A stretch of 64,000 nt of DNA from Dendrocalamus latiflorus (taxonomy: Eukaryota; Streptophyta; Magnoliopsida; Poales; Poaceae): contig CM029647.1 of the NCBI GenBank assembly GCA_017311315.1, positions 5,092,576 through 5,156,575 of the forward strand, written 5' to 3'. Shown here in pieces: positions 11,478-21,927 of this stretch. Positions within the stretch are counted from its first letter, which is position 1; every line of letters begins with the position of its first letter. The translations under genes were made by a program, and so were the position numbers. The notes beneath the pieces were generated by a model that made no database searches, had not been told where the DNA came from, and saw only the letters and a list, made by a program, of their open reading frames with translations.

Positions 11478-11939
11478 GGCCCTGTTTGGCACAGCTTCAT
11501 GAGCTATTTTTTGCCAAACACCCTTTTTGCAAACAGCTTCATGGATGAAGCTCCTTAAATCATGCTCTCACAAGGGAATGGGGTGGGGTGAAGCTGAAAA
11601 TAGTAGCTTTTCACAGCTCTCTCCCTCAGGCTCGCAGTTCTAGGAACCCATTGCCCTTGTAGTTGACAGAAATTACAGCACTTTGCCACTGGGTCCCCAC
11701 GCCTGTTTCCTCTCCTCCCGTTCGCACTTCTCTACCGTTCGCACTTCTCTAATGATTTTAATTTTTTATTTTAATTTTTTAATTCATACTCATTCAAATA
11801 TATTATTTTTTAATTCATATGACCATATACAAACATACAACTCCAAATTTAAAACAAGTCAGGTAGATAGAGGCATCTTGGACAATTGCCCTCTTTCAGC
11901 CATACATGAAGCTGTTGGTGAAGCTGTTTTGCCAAACAG
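11478..11939. repeat. Tourist-like MITE nested in the LTR
   Basis: This element starts GGCCCTGTTTGGCACAGCTT after a TTA at 11475-11477, and ends near GAAGCTGTTTTGCCAAACAG with TTTTA just beyond. It contains further GAAGCT repeats on both sides. It lies in the LTR part that is absent from the inverted copy, so whether it pre-dates the rearrangement cannot be decided here. Confidence 0.6.
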
Positions 11940-12564
11940 TTTTAGCTTCACCGGTGAAGCTGCTCGTGAAGCTGAAACAAAAAATAATAATATAGTGTTG
12001 GTGGATAGAACCTTCACTATAATATGCTTATTAGTTTCAGTTAAAACAATTACTTTCCAAAGTTAATGACTTCGAAAATATTTAATGTTATTTGAAATAA
12101 AACATAGCTTTGTGCAAAAAAAACCATATACCTTCCTTTGTTAAGCCTTGCATCTACTACATTTCTTTGCCAAGACTTGCGGAATACTTTATGTACTCAC
12201 ATGCTGCACTAAAAATCAACTCAGAGGAATTTGAAGTTCAAGAGGGAGACTGCGACTACTTCGCGTGCGGATTCGACGAATGATTCCCGAAGTACTAGGT
12301 TGCGTTTCCCCAGTCAATTGCCTGTGGCATATTAATAGGTCTTCGTTGGATTTATCTTTTGCTTTCGTTGTGTTTTGTGTGTGTGAGGTCTTGAAACCTC
12401 ATTTTTAATAATGAGACCTTTCGGTCGGTACTCTCTATTATTGTAATAAAGCGTTGTTGGTTATGTAATCATTTCTGTTTGACTGTGTGCACTAGCTTTG
12501 ATTTAGGACTAATGCTGAAATACATAGAGGGTCCGGGTTCGGAAATCCGGGGTCCCAACAGAGA

Positions 12565-12577
12565 TGGTATCAGAGCC
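12565..12577 (+). other. Retroelement primer-binding site (initiator tRNA-Met)
   Basis: TGGTATCAGAGCC begins four bases after the LTR end CCCAACA. It matches the well-known plant retroelement site complementary to the 3' end of initiator tRNA-Met, and it fixes the LTR 3' boundary at 12560. Confidence 0.85.
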
Positions 12578-12639
12578 AATTTGACTGTAGGACGTGACCT
12601 ATCGTAAGTTAATCAGTTAGGTCGTACCCATATAGACTT

Positions 12640-14814
12640 GGGTTGTACGGTAGTGCTCAGTCTGGACAATCACAATCGTCGGTCCTTAATTGACTAGGGC
12701 GAAACATACACTTTACAAGATCTCGTGCTTACCGCACCAATCCAAACCAACCATCCGCCCCGCTCTAAAACAATTTTTACATTTTAGTTTATTTTAAAAG
12801 AACAGTGGCAACACCAATCGCCACTAAATTCCGAATACAAATATTATTGTAATGAAACATAATTTCTCATTTCAAGATTACAAAGGTTAAATAGCATGAC
12901 TAATTATTTTACCACCGTTCTAATATTTGTCAAAGATTTAATAATAATCTCATTATTGAAACAAAGAAAATCATAAGATTAAAAAGGTACATAGCATTCA
13001 AATTCAATTGAGGGCATAACAAGGTTGGATTAACTAATACCTTAAAATAGAAACTAATGTTTTTATGTAATTAGTAATTCAATTAAATTTAAAATAATAA
13101 AAGCATTTCTCAAACATAGGTACAAAATGTTCAAAGAAGACTTGCCTTCTTGTGCGCTATTTAGTCCCTCTTGATGCGGCTCAACAAACTCTTCGGCGAC
13201 GTCAGGTTCTACGCGCAAAACGACAAAACAAATAAATACAAATAAAATCACAAAAATATATAATATGCACTGCAAGAAAGTTTATGATTTTATATGAATT
13301 TAAAATTTTGAATCACTAGATTCGGAGTTTGGACGACGGAAAACGAGCGATTGGAAGTTTGAATGAATTGGAAATTCCAGAAAATACAAAACCGAGGGAA
13401 TATTCTCTGGAATCTTATTTTTTGGCTGACTTTTGGATATTTTTTTAGTGTATAATGTGTGGGGCCCGGCTGTCATTGAGTACAGATTTTTATTTTAATA
13501 ATATATGACAAGTGGGTCCCGCTTGTCATTGAATAGAGGTGGAAAAATTGGCCAAGGTCTAACCGAAAAGATGCTTTACCCAGGATTTGAACCCACCACC
13601 TCTCACATGCATGCTCTAGCTTGCCTCCACTAACCAAATGAGCATCTATTCTTTTGTGACAAAGAAGTGTCCTTAAGGAATAATAAGCAAAGGAGATGTA
13701 AACCCTAATGAAGACATACACGCAGTGGACAGAGAGGTGCGGCCATGGAGTTTGGGGGCGCTAGGGAGGGAATAGAGGGGCGGCGCGGGAAGGGGAGACC
13801 GAGGGGGTGCGGCTTTTACCAGCAACGGTTCGAAAGATGGCCGGAGAAGGCGGCGGGGAGAAGAAGAGACAGCGCGCGTAGGAGAGAGGATGTTTTGGCG
13901 GCGGCGGCTCCGGTGGTCGGGGGCGGCGGCCGAAAGGTGGAGGAAGTGCGGTGGGGAGAGGGGAGACCGAAGGGAAGAAAAACGCGCATGGGAGAATGAT
14001 GTGGAGAAAGTAGATTAAGTGGCTAGCGGTTTTGAGAGTGAATTAAAGGGAAAAATGGCGGGTGGATTAGTGGGGTGATTAAGGCATTCGATTGCATGCT
14101 TTAAACGGGAGTTAAGAAGAAGAAACAACCGGCAATTAGAGCTTCTAATTCGGCTCTAATGGAGGAGAGAGAGTGAGAGGAGGAAGAAGAGGTAGAAGAA
14201 ACATATGACATGTAGGGTCCATGCGTCGGTGAGAGTGGGAAGTAAAGGGGTACGGACCGTCGGATTGATGACACGTGGCAAGTGAATAAATCAGGGTCTT
14301 TGGATTGAATGAAGGGGTAAGTGACTTTGGATGGCTAGGATTATATCAAATGAAGGGGTAGATTTAATCTGAGAGCGACACGTGGCAAGCTGAGATTAAA
14401 TTGATTTTTATTTTTGGATTATTTTTCAGAAAATACTAGAAACATTATAAATACTTAAAAAATATTAATTAATGTCTAAAAATTCTAGGAAATTCATAGA
14501 ATATTTCTAGAGCTATTTTAAACTTAAGAAAAATATTTTTAATTTCAGATTTGCATTTAATACTTTTATAAAATACTTTTTAACTTTTAAAATTGATTTT
14601 TAATTTCAGAAAATTCTCAAAAATTATTTAAAAATTCAGGGAAGGTTGGGAAAAATAAAATAAACTCTTTTTGGCATTAATAAAATATTAAAAACACATT
14701 TTCTTGCTTTAGACTTTGAAATAAAATTCAGATAAATCCAAATAAAGTTCAAATAATTTAAAATAATTAATTTGAAATTAAATTTTACTGAAGGCGAATT
14801 TTTGGGATGTTACA
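12640..14814 (-). repeat. Right arm of the inverted repeat (truncated LTR, reversed)
   Basis: This is the reverse complement of about 8889-11085. It ends at GGGATGTTACA next to the chimeric pseudogene. It retains the GC-rich leader block (13745-14000) but lacks the TATAAAT seen in the left arm and the LTR 3' third. Confidence 0.8.
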
Positions 14815-14941
14815 AAACACACCAGATCACCGATACAGGAAAATGCCAACGGTAATATTGTCTGCTCTCGACAAGATGTGTGCCAAGTATAGTTGAAGTT
14901 AAAACGTGAGATATAAAATCAAGCTAGCCATCATTGTGTAC

Positions 14942-15565
14942 CTGGTGCAGACGAGCTCTTTTCTGGAATACTATATCCTCATAGGAACCAACTGCCTGAA
15001 TAAAGTGCTCAACTCTATCTAGATCCGGCTAAAACAACAAAAAAACAAGTCTTTGCTGAAATACCAATTTGGATCAATTGAAATCACGTAGTTTCTGAAA
15101 AGGCCACATGGACCAACTTTGATAGCAATGAATTTTGATTACCGTGCAAGTGTCAGTTAAATAGCCACTCATTGAAGGAAATTTCTTCTTGTATACAGCC
15201 ATTAACAAATTAATAGCTCCCTGCAGACAAACAAGTTAATACCATGCGACAACAATTTCAGAGAGTGGACTGCAAACAGGAAGTGAAACTTGCTGAGCTT
15301 TTAAAGAATAAAATAGAGATCCAGTCTAGTAAGTACGCAACACTGATAACTTCAAAGCTATTAGCTGCAAAGGTGGATATTCAGTAAAACAGTAAATTAG
15401 AAAACAGGAAACAAACCTCACGAATCCCTAGTGTCGGCATATGTGGAAGAAAATCACTGCCAACAAAAAAGCACATGAAGATGAAATCATCAACAATGCG
15501 TTCAAAATCAATCAGGAAAGGTGGACTTGGCATTCTGAACTCATATTCCAAGTACTCCCGGAGGG
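14942..15565 (-). pseudogene. XRN-type 5'-3' exoribonuclease fragment (three exons)
   Basis: Three exons keep GT-AG junctions and reading phase. The first, 15417 to about 15563, gives LREYLEYEFRMPSPPFLIDF and later DDFIFMCFFVGSDFLPHMPT. The second, 15143-15220, gives GAINLLMAVYKKKFPSMSGY. The third, 14942-15028, gives PDLDRVEHFIQAVGSYEDIV. These match the conserved N-terminal catalytic region of the XRN2/3/4 nuclear or cytoplasmic 5'-3' exoribonuclease family, including the acidic FVGxDFLPH segment. Nothing before or after the block is present: the 5' side is fused to cysteine synthase at 15563-15570 and the 3' side ends at the inverted LTR at 14814. The rest of the roughly 1,000-residue enzyme is missing, so this is a fragment, not a working nuclease. 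Confidence 0.85.
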
Positions 15566-16421
15566 TCCAACTCAGCACTGAAGGCCTTAGGTATGATTCT
15601 CCTCTCCAAGCCCATGGATGCTGGCATTGTGTGCATTAGCTTGTAGCCTTTAGCAGCAGCAATGAAAGCAAGCCCTATGCCAGTGTTTCCGCTAGTAGGC
15701 TCAATCAAAACACTCTATAAAAGAGGAAAAGGGAAATGAGTTTTATATATAATTTTCATTTTTCTACTTACATACTGCATTGAACAAGAGGCTCAAGGCC
15801 TAACTTAATCATGCAGGACATAGACAATATAGTATGTAATTCGCATGTACCTGCATATTATATAACTCTGTTTTTCATGATCTTACCATTTCTAATTGAT
15901 TATATAGGAAAGCGATAATATACACTGGAATCTATCGGAATACTATTTTTTTCCCAAATGAGATATAGTAAGACAACAATCTTTTAGTAGTAAGCCACAC
16001 TTGATTAATGATAGGAACCGAGGAGAGTTTCATCATAAATAAGCAACATGTTACTGAACTTATTGGCTCCAGTTTATTTCAAGCTGTGAACTAATTCATG
16101 TATACTGCTCTCACCTTTCTTGGAGTGATGAGATCCTTCTCCTCTGTATCAGTGATCATACTGTAACCAATTCTGGAAGCCATCGGCACCAAACACAATT
16201 ACATAAAGTACTCAGACTCAATTATCAGAAACGGGGGTAAAAGAGGCACTTGACACCTGTCCTTAACACTGGAGCAAGGCTCCATGATCTCAAGCTTGGC
16301 AGTGATATGGGCCTCGCATTCGGTCACTACCTTGTTGAGGTACACCAACGGAGCCCTACAGATCAGGTGGCGTAGTTCCCAAGATGAGCGACGAAGCGAA
16401 TCAACAATGTCTAAAGACAAT
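15566..16421 (-). pseudogene. 5' part of a cysteine synthase (O-acetylserine thiol-lyase) gene, truncated
   Basis: The first exon (to the donor at 16257) encodes PLVYLNKVVTECEAHITAKL and EPCSSVKDR, which includes the pyridoxal-phosphate lysine context SSVKDR of cysteine synthases. It splices in phase to 16115-16172 (IGYSMITDTEEKDLITPRK) and then to an exon starting at 15714 (SVLIEPTSGNTGIGLAFIAA, then MPASMGLERRI). PTSGNTGIG is the known phosphate/substrate loop of the fold. The sequence stops matching after KAFSAEL at about 15568 and runs out of frame into XRN sequence, with a stop (TGA) a few codons later. The start region before PLVYL is degenerate. A stable enzyme is unlikely, because about two thirds of the protein is absent. 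Confidence 0.85.
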
Positions 16422-17340
16422 CTGCAGAACAGGATGGCTAACTGCAAGCACACGAATGAAATTTTTGTTTGCGTATTTCAGTGACATCTTTCGCGATCGC
16501 TGGGGTTGCCTTCCCCATTGCCCACTCTCACTGCACGAAAGCGAGTTTCTGATGAGCCATACTAACAAGCAGTGAATTTCAAGAGTATAACAGCAAATCT
16601 CCACCCTTATGAACTGGACTGAACCCTAAGTCTCATACCAATTAGCAAAACAAGACCGAAGACCAATTGGAGAGCAGACCACAACGGGGCAAAGAGACAG
16701 AGGCCAAGAACTAAACAATCAGAACGGAAACAAAGCTGAACGACGGCCCCGCGAAGGCAAAGCAAGACCGAAGACAACCTGGAGAGCAGAGATCGCTAAA
16801 GCATATCGCATTGGACGGAACGCTTACGAGCCGCTAAGATCTGGCGCATTGGACACAGATCCGGACCAAATCCCTCGGAACAAGCAAACTGACGAGGCGC
16901 ACACAAAGGACAGGGACGCGAGCGCGAGAAGGTGGGGGAATGGAATGGAACCGATTCCATACCTTACCAGGCGGGCTAGGAGCATAGGGTGGTGGTGGCG
17001 ACGTCGGCTCCCCACGCGGTGGCCGAAATTGACGAAGAATGGGAGAAATAGACAGAGGGACTGACCAAGAACGGGATAGACAGATAGATACATCGACGAA
17101 GCGGCGAAGGAGTGTTTTGATGAGAGATGGGTCAAAGCGGCGATGGTGCGGACTTGGGCAGGTGCGGCGGCGGCGCCCAGGTGAAGGAGAGAAGGAAAAG
17201 GGGCGGGCCACGATGGCAAGAGGAGAGAAGGTCAGGCGGCGTCACCGACAGCGACGAGAGGCGGGCGCGGCCGTGCGATTGGAGAGGTGAGAGGGCTCGA
17301 GGCTGAGGAGGGCTAGGGTTTAGCTGTGGTGGGGTGGCGC
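16422..17340 (-). other. 5' flank of the chimera: 5'UTR/intron and promoter-like region
   Basis: Read on the minus strand, GCTAAACCCTAGCCC at about 17310-17325 and the C/T-rich tract below it resemble the 5'UTR of a grass housekeeping gene. AT-richer sequence (16450-16800) then resembles a 5' intron leading into the cysteine synthase exon. Frames of 125 and 131 residues here (16824-17219) overlap each other and have no recognisable domain. I read this as the cysteine synthase gene's own upstream part carried along with it. No TATA was identified. Confidence 0.4.
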
Positions 17341-17988
17341 AGACTGACCTGGGCCGTCCGTCAATCAGGATCCGACGGCTCCCACGCGCTGAGTCACCCG
17401 GAGCTTGGCTGGGCCGTGGATGGGCCGGGAAAGCGACACCACGCGCCTATCGGAGCGGGGTCGTGCGAAGCGTGGAGCAATAAGATACATAACTAAACGT
17501 GAAACGCGTGGATTAATTTAAGAACGTGCATGCATGCTAATTAACTTTTAATTCATGTTGATATATATAAGCCTACTGATCCCAGAACACAATATCATAT
17601 ATCCCCCCATTCTTTTTTATTTAATGTTTTTATTTTTCATGTGTGACTTTGACTACTACTTTTTTATAACTTTACACTAAAATATACTAATAAAATTATA
17701 ATATTATGAAATTTTTTATAAATAAATCTGATAATATATTTTCCGTGTAGTTGTACGTTGTACTGCTTTACAGTTGTACGTTGTCTGACTTTTAGTGTGA
17801 AAAGTCTGACAAGTTTACCGATCAATTAGACTGCAGGAGTCAATGATTATTTTTTTATTAATGTATATAATGGTATTGTAAACGATCTCATAACACACTA
17901 AGGTATTACATGATACACATAACTGGTAGTATATAGTGATGAGATACATAAGAGAAGCATTGATTGATCAACCCGTGTCTATGTATCA
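17341..17988. other. AT-rich intergenic DNA before the hAT insertion
   Basis: The first 130 bp are GC-rich, then the sequence becomes AT-rich. No gene or terminal repeat was seen. The last bases were contiguous with 21854 before the transposon inserted. Confidence 0.4.
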
Positions 17989-17996
17989 ATGTTTTA

Positions 17997-20900
17997 AATT
18001 GCCGGCTATGGCATTTAGCGGCAGGGATTCTCCACAGCTATGAGCGGCTATAGCCGGCTATAGCACCGCTATGGCATTTAGCGGTTTTCGAAAAAAATTG
18101 AAAAGCATAGCAGCAATACCAGGTATTCAAGTAGCAAAACCAGATATTGAAATAGAAGTATAGCACCAGATATGCACATAGCAGCAGATATTCAAATAGC
18201 ACCACTCAAATACAACTACAACACAACAGTGACAAACTGACAACACCGATCAAATACAACACAACAGTGATAAACTTTCAACACCGATCAAATAGCACAA
18301 ATGGCAGTTCTCAACTTCTCACGCCGAGGCAATTTGAAACATTGGTTCTCAACTTCTCATCGACAACACAACAGTGACAACACCGATCAAATAGCACAAA
18401 GCCAGATATACACTGCACCAGCAAAATCAAATAGCAACTTACAGCAATCTGGCAGAGACGGTCTGTTCTGGGCTTCTGGCTCTTCTCATCTAATCATCTC
18501 CGGATTCGAATACAGAGGGAGAGTTATCAGGATCAGAAGAATGCATTGAAATGTCGCCACTGCCATCACCATCTTCAGATTCGGAAGATGAAGCAGAGGC
18601 TGCCGGCTGCTCTAAAGCATCACGCATCAAAGACTCCAGGCTCTTGATTTTCTTCTTCCTATGGCGCACAGGCCTCTTCCTTTTGGCTTGTGGTTGTGAT
18701 GTTGATTCTCTCTGTGATGCTCCATCTTCTTGTTGTTCTTCATTTGCAATTGGTACAGCTACAGCCCCAGTAATGAACTCATTGCCATCATCACAGAGAA
18801 CATCATCTATATCCTTCTCTATGGGATCTCTGCTTTTGTTCTCTCTCTTGTGCCTTAGTTTGGAGTTAAACTTCACAAACACAAGATCTCTCATCCTATC
18901 ATGAAGTAACTTGTTGCGCTTCTTTGTATGAACCTGTTAGTGAAGTAGTGAACACAAGTCAAATACTGAACAAAAGTTAAAGAGGAACTGCAGGTCAAAT
19001 AATGAACAAAAGTCCTCTCATCCTGTCATTTTTTACCTGTTCGAATACTGACCAGTTCCTCTCACAAGCTGAGGAACTGCAGGTCAAATTTAGAATCCTT
19101 GATGCCAATATCCTCAGATTAGGTGTGCTTGTTCCATGATTGAGCCACCACTTTGCTGCATAAAAAAGTTAAAGAGTTAAACAGTGGTGTCAACAAAAAG
19201 ATGATATTCATCAATCATATTAGATTCACTTATTCACCTGGATTGAAACCTTTGTTTCTCCTCTGCCTTATGGCAATGTCATGTCCAAATGACCCTTGTT
19301 GGTCCTGATATGTGTTTAGTTCTTCAATTATATTGTCTTGAGTTTCTTCATCCTCAATCATCTTTGTAATACATGCAATCACACCTGCTCTAAAGGATCC
19401 ATCATGCTCAATCTCTGACTTGTTTGGGTAATAAAAGTAGGGGTTCAAATAGTACCCAGCCAAGTGTAGTGGAGTCTTGAGCTTGCTGTCCCACCTTTTA
19501 TCAATGATATCCCAAGCAACTTTGTAGCGACTCTCATCATTGTCAAACCTCCCAGAAATTTCTTTCTTTGCCTCAAGCATTAATCCATGGAAGAATCCCA
19601 TTGCAGGAACATCACTGTCCATTCTCCTCAACACATTAGCTAATGGCTCAAAGAAATTAACAGCCATGTCAACATTTTTCCAAAAGCCTTCAGATCTCAC
19701 CACTTTGATGGCTTTCTTCCCCTTTGCCTTCTTCAAGTAACCCAAATCATTGAGCTCATCTGATCTGAAGAGCCTTGTCAACTCCTTCTTGTTGTCTAGC
19801 AAGCTTTTCAGATTCAAATAAGCAGTGGCAAATCGAGTAACTCCAGAGCGAACCAAGTCTTTCCCAAGAAATTTCCTCATCAAATCCAACACCCTTGTAT
19901 GAGCATACAAGAATACAGTCACTTGTCTTGCACTAGCAATAGTTTGCTCAACCAGTCCAAGCTTCCCAAGATCTTCCAGCATGAGATCTAGGCAGTGAGC
20001 AGCACATCCATTCCAAAAAATTGAGGGTCTCTTTGCTGTCAAAAGACTTGCTGCTGCTGTATTGACACTAGCATTATCAGTCACCACTTGGACAACATTT
20101 TCCTCCCCTATCTCTTCTATGCATCTGTCCACAAGGTCAAAGATGTATTTGCCATCTTTCTTCTCACCTGAGCAGTCCACCGAATCCAAGAAGCAAACCC
20201 CACGAGCACTGTGCACAACTAAGTTCATTACTCCCCTGCCCTTCTTATCTGTCCATGCATCTGTCATAACTGTACAACCAGTGAGCTCCCATGATTCTTT
20301 ATGGTTCTTGAATCCTTCCAGCACCTTTTGCTTCCTTTTCACCAAGAATGGTCCACTCATCTCATAGGGACTAGGCCCTCTCAAACCTCTGCCAAAGGCT
20401 CCTATGGCCTCAATCATATGGGCAAAGCTAGGAAGGGTGACTGTGTTGTGTGCAATGCTAGCTTCATAGAAGAACTGGCATATGTACTCACAAGCTCTGT
20501 CCCTCCTCTCTTCTCTTTTCTGAGTTGTCAAAGATGTTTGAATCTTTTGGCTGAGGTTATTTCCTTTCTGCATCTGCTCAACAGCCTCTTCTATAGATGG
20601 AGCCTTGTAGAACTTCTCAATAGGGCCAGCACCTACTGAAGCTCTAGAGCTAGAGCTATTATATCCTCTTGTTGGCTTTGGCTTCAGCACAAAAATCTCA
20701 TTCCCATGTTCAGACTCTTCTTCACTACAACTTTCACCATCTGAGTGATCTAGGTCAATTTCAGCTCTGCTCCTTTCCTTTTCCTTGACTTTCTGTTCCT
20801 TTTCAGTAGTCCTCTTTGTAAGCAAAGCCAGCATCTCTTCCTTCACTGGAGTTGGAACTTTCTTGCACTTAGTAACATTGAAGCCTTTAATGCCAGCAAG

Positions 20901-21845
20901 ATGGTACTTTATTCTAGTAATCCCAGCAGTGCAGAGCTTGTCACAATACTTGCACTGTAGGCAATGCTTTTTGTTCAAGTTTGGGCAAAAACAATGAGCC
21001 CATGCAGGGTCATCTGAGTTAACAACAGGTTGTGCTGGTGGTGCATTTGTTACTGAGGCAGAGGCGGCACTTGACGGGTTACCTATGCAAATTGCAAATG
21101 CAAACACTAAATTTCATTCTAATCTAATTTCATCCAATATCTAACTAATCTTCTATACAACATCTACAGATCTACCTAATCTTCTACCTTTGGCTCCTTG
21201 ATACTAACATTTGAAAGAAGCAAAGAAGAGAACGCAGAACACTAGATGTCTAGAACAAAGGACAGAACGGTGAGATGAGGAGAAGAAAACTTGCCTGCCT
21301 GTTGCTCCGGCTGGGACATGGTGGAAGCTTGGTGGTCCTCACCGTCGGTTGCAGCCTCAGATGAAGTAGCCGTCGGTCGCGGGACCGTCGCCTGGGCCCT
21401 TTTCGGGGAGGAGGAGTGGGGAATGCGGAGCTGGTTAGTCTTCCTCGCCACCTGTCGCATCCACCGTCGCCGCTGCCGGTCGCAGGCTCGCAGCGAACGT
21501 CGCCGCTTTTTGTCGCAGCAGTCGCCGCCAGCTGAGAGGAGGAGCCGAGAGGAGGAGCGAATGGTTAGGGTTAGACCAGGAGGAGCCGCCGTGAGGAGTA
21601 GCGACTAACGAATGGTTTCGGGCTTTCGGCCCAGGAGGCCCCGCGTGCGCTGATTTCGGCCCAGGAGGCCTGGAGGAGAAATAGCGGCGCTAAGTTTCTT
21701 GCACGTTTAGCGGATATAGCGAGCTAATAGCGGTTTTTAGCGCACAAGATTACGTAGCGGCAAAAGCGCACTATCCTAGCGTTGTTGCCGCCCAGCCGCT
21801 ATTTCCGGCTATAGCGGCCGCTATCTCCGGAGATTTAAAACATTG
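17997..21845 (-). mobile_element. Structurally complete hAT transposon, 3849 bp, perfect 8-bp target duplication
   Basis: The terminal inverted repeats are CAATGTTTTAAAT at the left (17997-18009) and ATTTAAAACATTG at the right (21833-21845). They are flanked by identical CTATGTAT copies at 17989-17996 and 21846-21853. The 8-bp duplication and the TIR form are classic for hAT. Both subterminal regions (about 18000-18090 and 21680-21835) are packed with AGCGG, TAGCGGC and GGCTATAGC motifs in both orientations, as expected of transposase-binding sites. The interior carries a spliced transposase gene on the minus strand with the DDE residues intact. The perfect duplication and open coding frame suggest a fairly recent insertion of a potentially autonomous copy. 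Confidence 0.92.
18490..21460 (-). CDS. hAT transposase (BED zinc finger, DUF659, C-terminal dimerisation domain)
   Basis: My model has four exons: 21295-21460, 19238-21082, 19037-19155 and 18490-18933. All three junctions keep phase and give about 857 residues, or about 810 if translation starts at the internal MSQPEQQA. The first intron would use a GC donor (G/GCAAGT). In the model, a BED-type zinc finger lies at about 79-132 (CKYC...HL...C), an acidic low-complexity linker follows, and a DUF659/RNase H-like core holds the first two catalytic aspartates in MTDAWTD (about D330) and VTDNAS (about D391). The hAT dimerisation block in exon 3 reads AKWWLNHGTSTPNLRILASR and ends ACERNWSVFEQ, with the catalytic glutamate at about 702. 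Exon 4 continues VHTKKRNKLLHDRM, the canonical hAT continuation. No stop or frameshift breaks the model. The enzyme would cut and paste its own element. The upstream start is the least certain part. Confidence 0.85.
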
Positions 21846-21927
21846 CTATGTATACATGCATGATACATAACCGTAGCCCTGGTCACATTTGCATGCCTTC
21901 CTGTCATCACCTACTTCAGCGGCGATG

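Larger units (their letters stand above)
8889..14814 (+). mobile_element. Ty3/gypsy-like LTR plus inverted truncated LTR (rearranged retroelement)
   Basis: The left LTR starts TGTAACATCCC at 8889 and ends GGGGTCCCAACA at 12560. It is immediately followed by GAGA and the primer-binding site TGGTATCAGAGCC (12565-12577), which matches the 3' end of initiator tRNA-Met. Only about 60 bp of internal sequence follow. Then the LTR repeats in reverse orientation from about 12640 to 14814 (ending GGGATGTTACA), lacking its 3' third. No gag, protease, RT or integrase is present. The flanks share AACACAC but there is no clean 5-bp duplication, so the inverted copy probably arose by rearrangement or ectopic insertion. 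The long LTR (3.67 kb including a MITE) with TG...CA ends fits large rice gypsy families by structure, but the family is not proven. Confidence 0.8.

Noticed and set aside
15381..15578. Intact small gene encoding the XRN-like 65-residue frame
   Set aside because: It is one exon of a truncated XRN fragment spliced in phase to two further exons and fused to unrelated sequence upstream.
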